Assembly: GCA_012727745.1 (NCBI GenBank)
Contig: JAAYGJ010000167.1
Coordinates: 1 to 6,375, forward strand
Direction of reading: 5' to 3'
Source of the DNA: Clostridia bacterium
GTDB taxonomy: Bacteria > Bacillota > DSM-521 > Neomoorellales > Neomoorellaceae
DNA: 6,375 bases
Below, piece by piece: positions 5,553-6,375 of this stretch. A program made the translations under genes and the position numbers. The notes below the pieces were generated by a model that saw only the letters and a program-made list of their open reading frames with translations, was not told where the DNA came from and did no database searches. Each line of letters opens with the position of its first letter. Position 1 is the stretch's first letter.

Positions 5553-6178
5553 TTGGAGCAGAAGCAAGCCCCAGGCTCATTACCAGGGACATGACAGGTA
5601 ACACAAAGAGATTGGCCAGCAGGGCTGCCAGCGAAACCTGCCGGAAATATAAGGCGGTCAGTGGTAGAACGCCGAGCTGCGCGGTCAGGGTAACAGCCAG
5701 CAGCGGGGAAACGTTTTTTACCAGGGATGGCGCAGTTTCAAGGGGTGTTCCGGCCAGAGCCGCGGTGTTCTTTTCCTGCAGCAAGGGAGCCAAAAAGAGA
5801 ATCGCCCCTGTAGCAGCATAAGAGAGTTGGAAACTAATCGTAAACGGCAAAAAAGGGTTAAAAACAAGCGTAAACAGTGCCGCTGCTGCCAGGGAGGTGG
5901 GCAGGTCTCCCGGTTGCCCCAACTGTTAACACAGTAGTCCCGGATGTTGCCCTGCACCCTCTGCAGCGAGTAGCTGTAAACAAGGCCGCCGGCGACGAGG
6001 AAAAGCAGAAAAAAGGGGGCGAGCGCCTGCACCCCTTTTTTCTCGTTGAGGATATATTATATAAAGACCAGATCAGGGCGGCGACTGACGTAAAAATAAG
6101 TATGTAAGGCGAAAAATAACGCCCCAGGATAATTCCCGAGACGTAGCTTTCTATCCTTGCCGGTTCTAACGTTTACAT
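5553..6178 (-). pseudogene. comEC: comEC/rec2 remnant, frameshifted, internally deleted and 3'-truncated
   Basis: ComEC is the polytopic membrane channel that passes single-stranded DNA during natural transformation. Pieces survive in three frames on the minus strand. Piece A (about 6169-6032) reads LEPARIESYVSGIILGRYF, with the family's N-terminal G-I-x-L-G-R-Y signature, then a membrane helix. Piece B (6032 to about 5935) continues with QALAPFFLLFLVAGGLVYSY. Its frame differs by one missing base in an A6G4 run at 6041-6032. Piece C (5922-5553) is part of the competence domain: GDLPTSLAAAALFTLVFNPF, then FQLSYAATGAILFLAPLL, ANLFVLPVMSLVMSLGLAS. Intact ComEC is about 700-800 residues. Roughly 200-300 codons are missing between B and C, and everything after SLGLAS is gone, including the metallo-beta-lactamase domain. 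A candidate ATG at 6178 is followed in frame by TAA, so the start may also be dead. GC content is visibly higher than in the neighbouring oxidoreductase. Not functional as it stands. Confidence 0.85.
6007..6043. repeat. 12-bp perfect inverted repeat spanning the comEC frameshift tract
   Basis: AGAAAAAAGGGG (6007-6018) pairs with CCCCTTTTTTCT (6032-6043) around a 13-nt loop. The A-run/G-run, loop, C-run/T-run order resembles a bidirectional intrinsic terminator, but it lies within comEC-derived coding sequence. The right arm is the homopolymer where comEC lost frame. The left arm has a fifth G that the right arm cannot pair with. Confidence 0.6.
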
Positions 6179-6196
6179 CCAAAAGAACACGCACTT

Positions 6197-6226
6197 ATTG
6201 TACTTTATTGCTAAAGGTGGGGTCAA
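6197..6226 (-). promoter_or_regulatory. Predicted sigma-A promoter upstream of the comEC remnant
   Basis: The minus strand carries TTGACC (6226-6221), an 18-nt spacer and TACAAT (6202-6197), each five of six consensus. Transcription would begin near 6190, only about 12 nt before the ATG at 6178, and would read through the comEC remnant and then antisense to the oxidoreductase. It lies in the 73-nt gap after the cupin gene. Confidence 0.5.
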
Positions 6227-6251
6227 GATGCATTATTTATTTACTTACATT

Positions 6252-6375
6252 TCAGCTTTTGATCATAACCAGCATCATTTTAAATTTCTCCAGGGCTTTA
6301 AGAGCATGCGGTTCATTGGCCGGCATAATCACCATCTCTCCCGCTTTCAGGGTTAGCGGTTTACCCGATATGGTA
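6252..6375 (-). CDS. Cupin-domain protein, C-terminal fragment entering from right edge
   Basis: The minus-strand frame is open from the window edge to TGA at 6254-6252 and gives 40 residues: ISGKPLTLKAGEMVIMPANE, then PHALKALEKFKMMLVMIKS. The segment G-E-M-V-I-M-P-A-N-E-P-H matches the second cupin motif, G-x5-P-x-G/N-x2-H, in which the His is normally a metal ligand (known for the family). The C-terminal strand KMMLVMIKS is typical of small single-domain cupins of about 100-115 residues. The N-terminal metal-binding motif lies outside the window. Metal, substrate and role cannot be stated; many such cupins are small stress-related or sugar-phosphate-type proteins of unknown activity. It is upstream of, and on the same strand as, the comEC remnant. 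Confidence 0.8.
   Translation of the reverse strand, partial: TISGKPLTLKAGEMVIMPANEPHALKALEKFKMMLVMIKS

Noticed and set aside
5591..6107. Plus-strand frames at 5591-5821 and 5877-6107
   Set aside because: They are complements of the comEC remnant; the minus strand carries the recognisable ComEC segments.

Overview
The window looks like chromosomal DNA from a Gram-positive, probably anaerobic bacterium of the Clostridia/Peptococcaceae kind. The evidence is strong AGGAGG-type ribosome binding sites, sigma-A style promoters with perfect TTGACA boxes, an AT-rich intergenic region, a lipoprotein-anchored binding protein, a ComEC remnant, and an Old Yellow Enzyme with a cysteine motif typical of oxygen-sensitive enoate/dienoyl reductases. 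The taxonomic placement is inference. No rRNA, tRNA, CRISPR array, transposase or integrase was found.

Layout. Positions 1-2884 (minus strand) hold a TRAP transporter operon of the TAXI type. A lipoprotein solute receptor (1802-2884) is followed 70 nt downstream by a fused 4TM/12TM permease (1-1731), whose C-terminus lies beyond the left edge. Positions 2885-3609 form a 725-bp AT-rich divergent control region. It contains a minus-strand promoter for the TRAP operon, a perfect 10-bp-arm palindrome just downstream of it, a possible 39-codon membrane-peptide ORF, several short repeats, a nested hairpin and a plus-strand promoter for the regulator. Positions 3610-5552 (plus strand) hold an IclR-family regulator followed by a single-domain Old Yellow Enzyme-like flavin oxidoreductase.

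The working model (inference) is a small catabolic or respiratory module. The TAXI receptor and permease import an organic acid, the IclR protein senses it or a derivative and controls the divergent promoters, and the flavoenzyme reduces an activated C=C bond in the imported compound or a product of it. The substrate cannot be read from the sequence.

Positions 5553-6178 (minus strand) are a wrecked comEC, the DNA-uptake channel of natural competence. N-terminal and central pieces lie in three reading frames, with a one-base loss in an A/G homopolymer, a large internal deletion, and an abrupt end exactly at the oxidoreductase stop codon. Base composition rises visibly in GC across that junction, so the transporter/regulator/oxidoreductase block was probably joined to the old comEC locus by a rearrangement. 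Positions 6252-6375 (minus strand) are the C-terminus of a small cupin protein that enters from the right edge.
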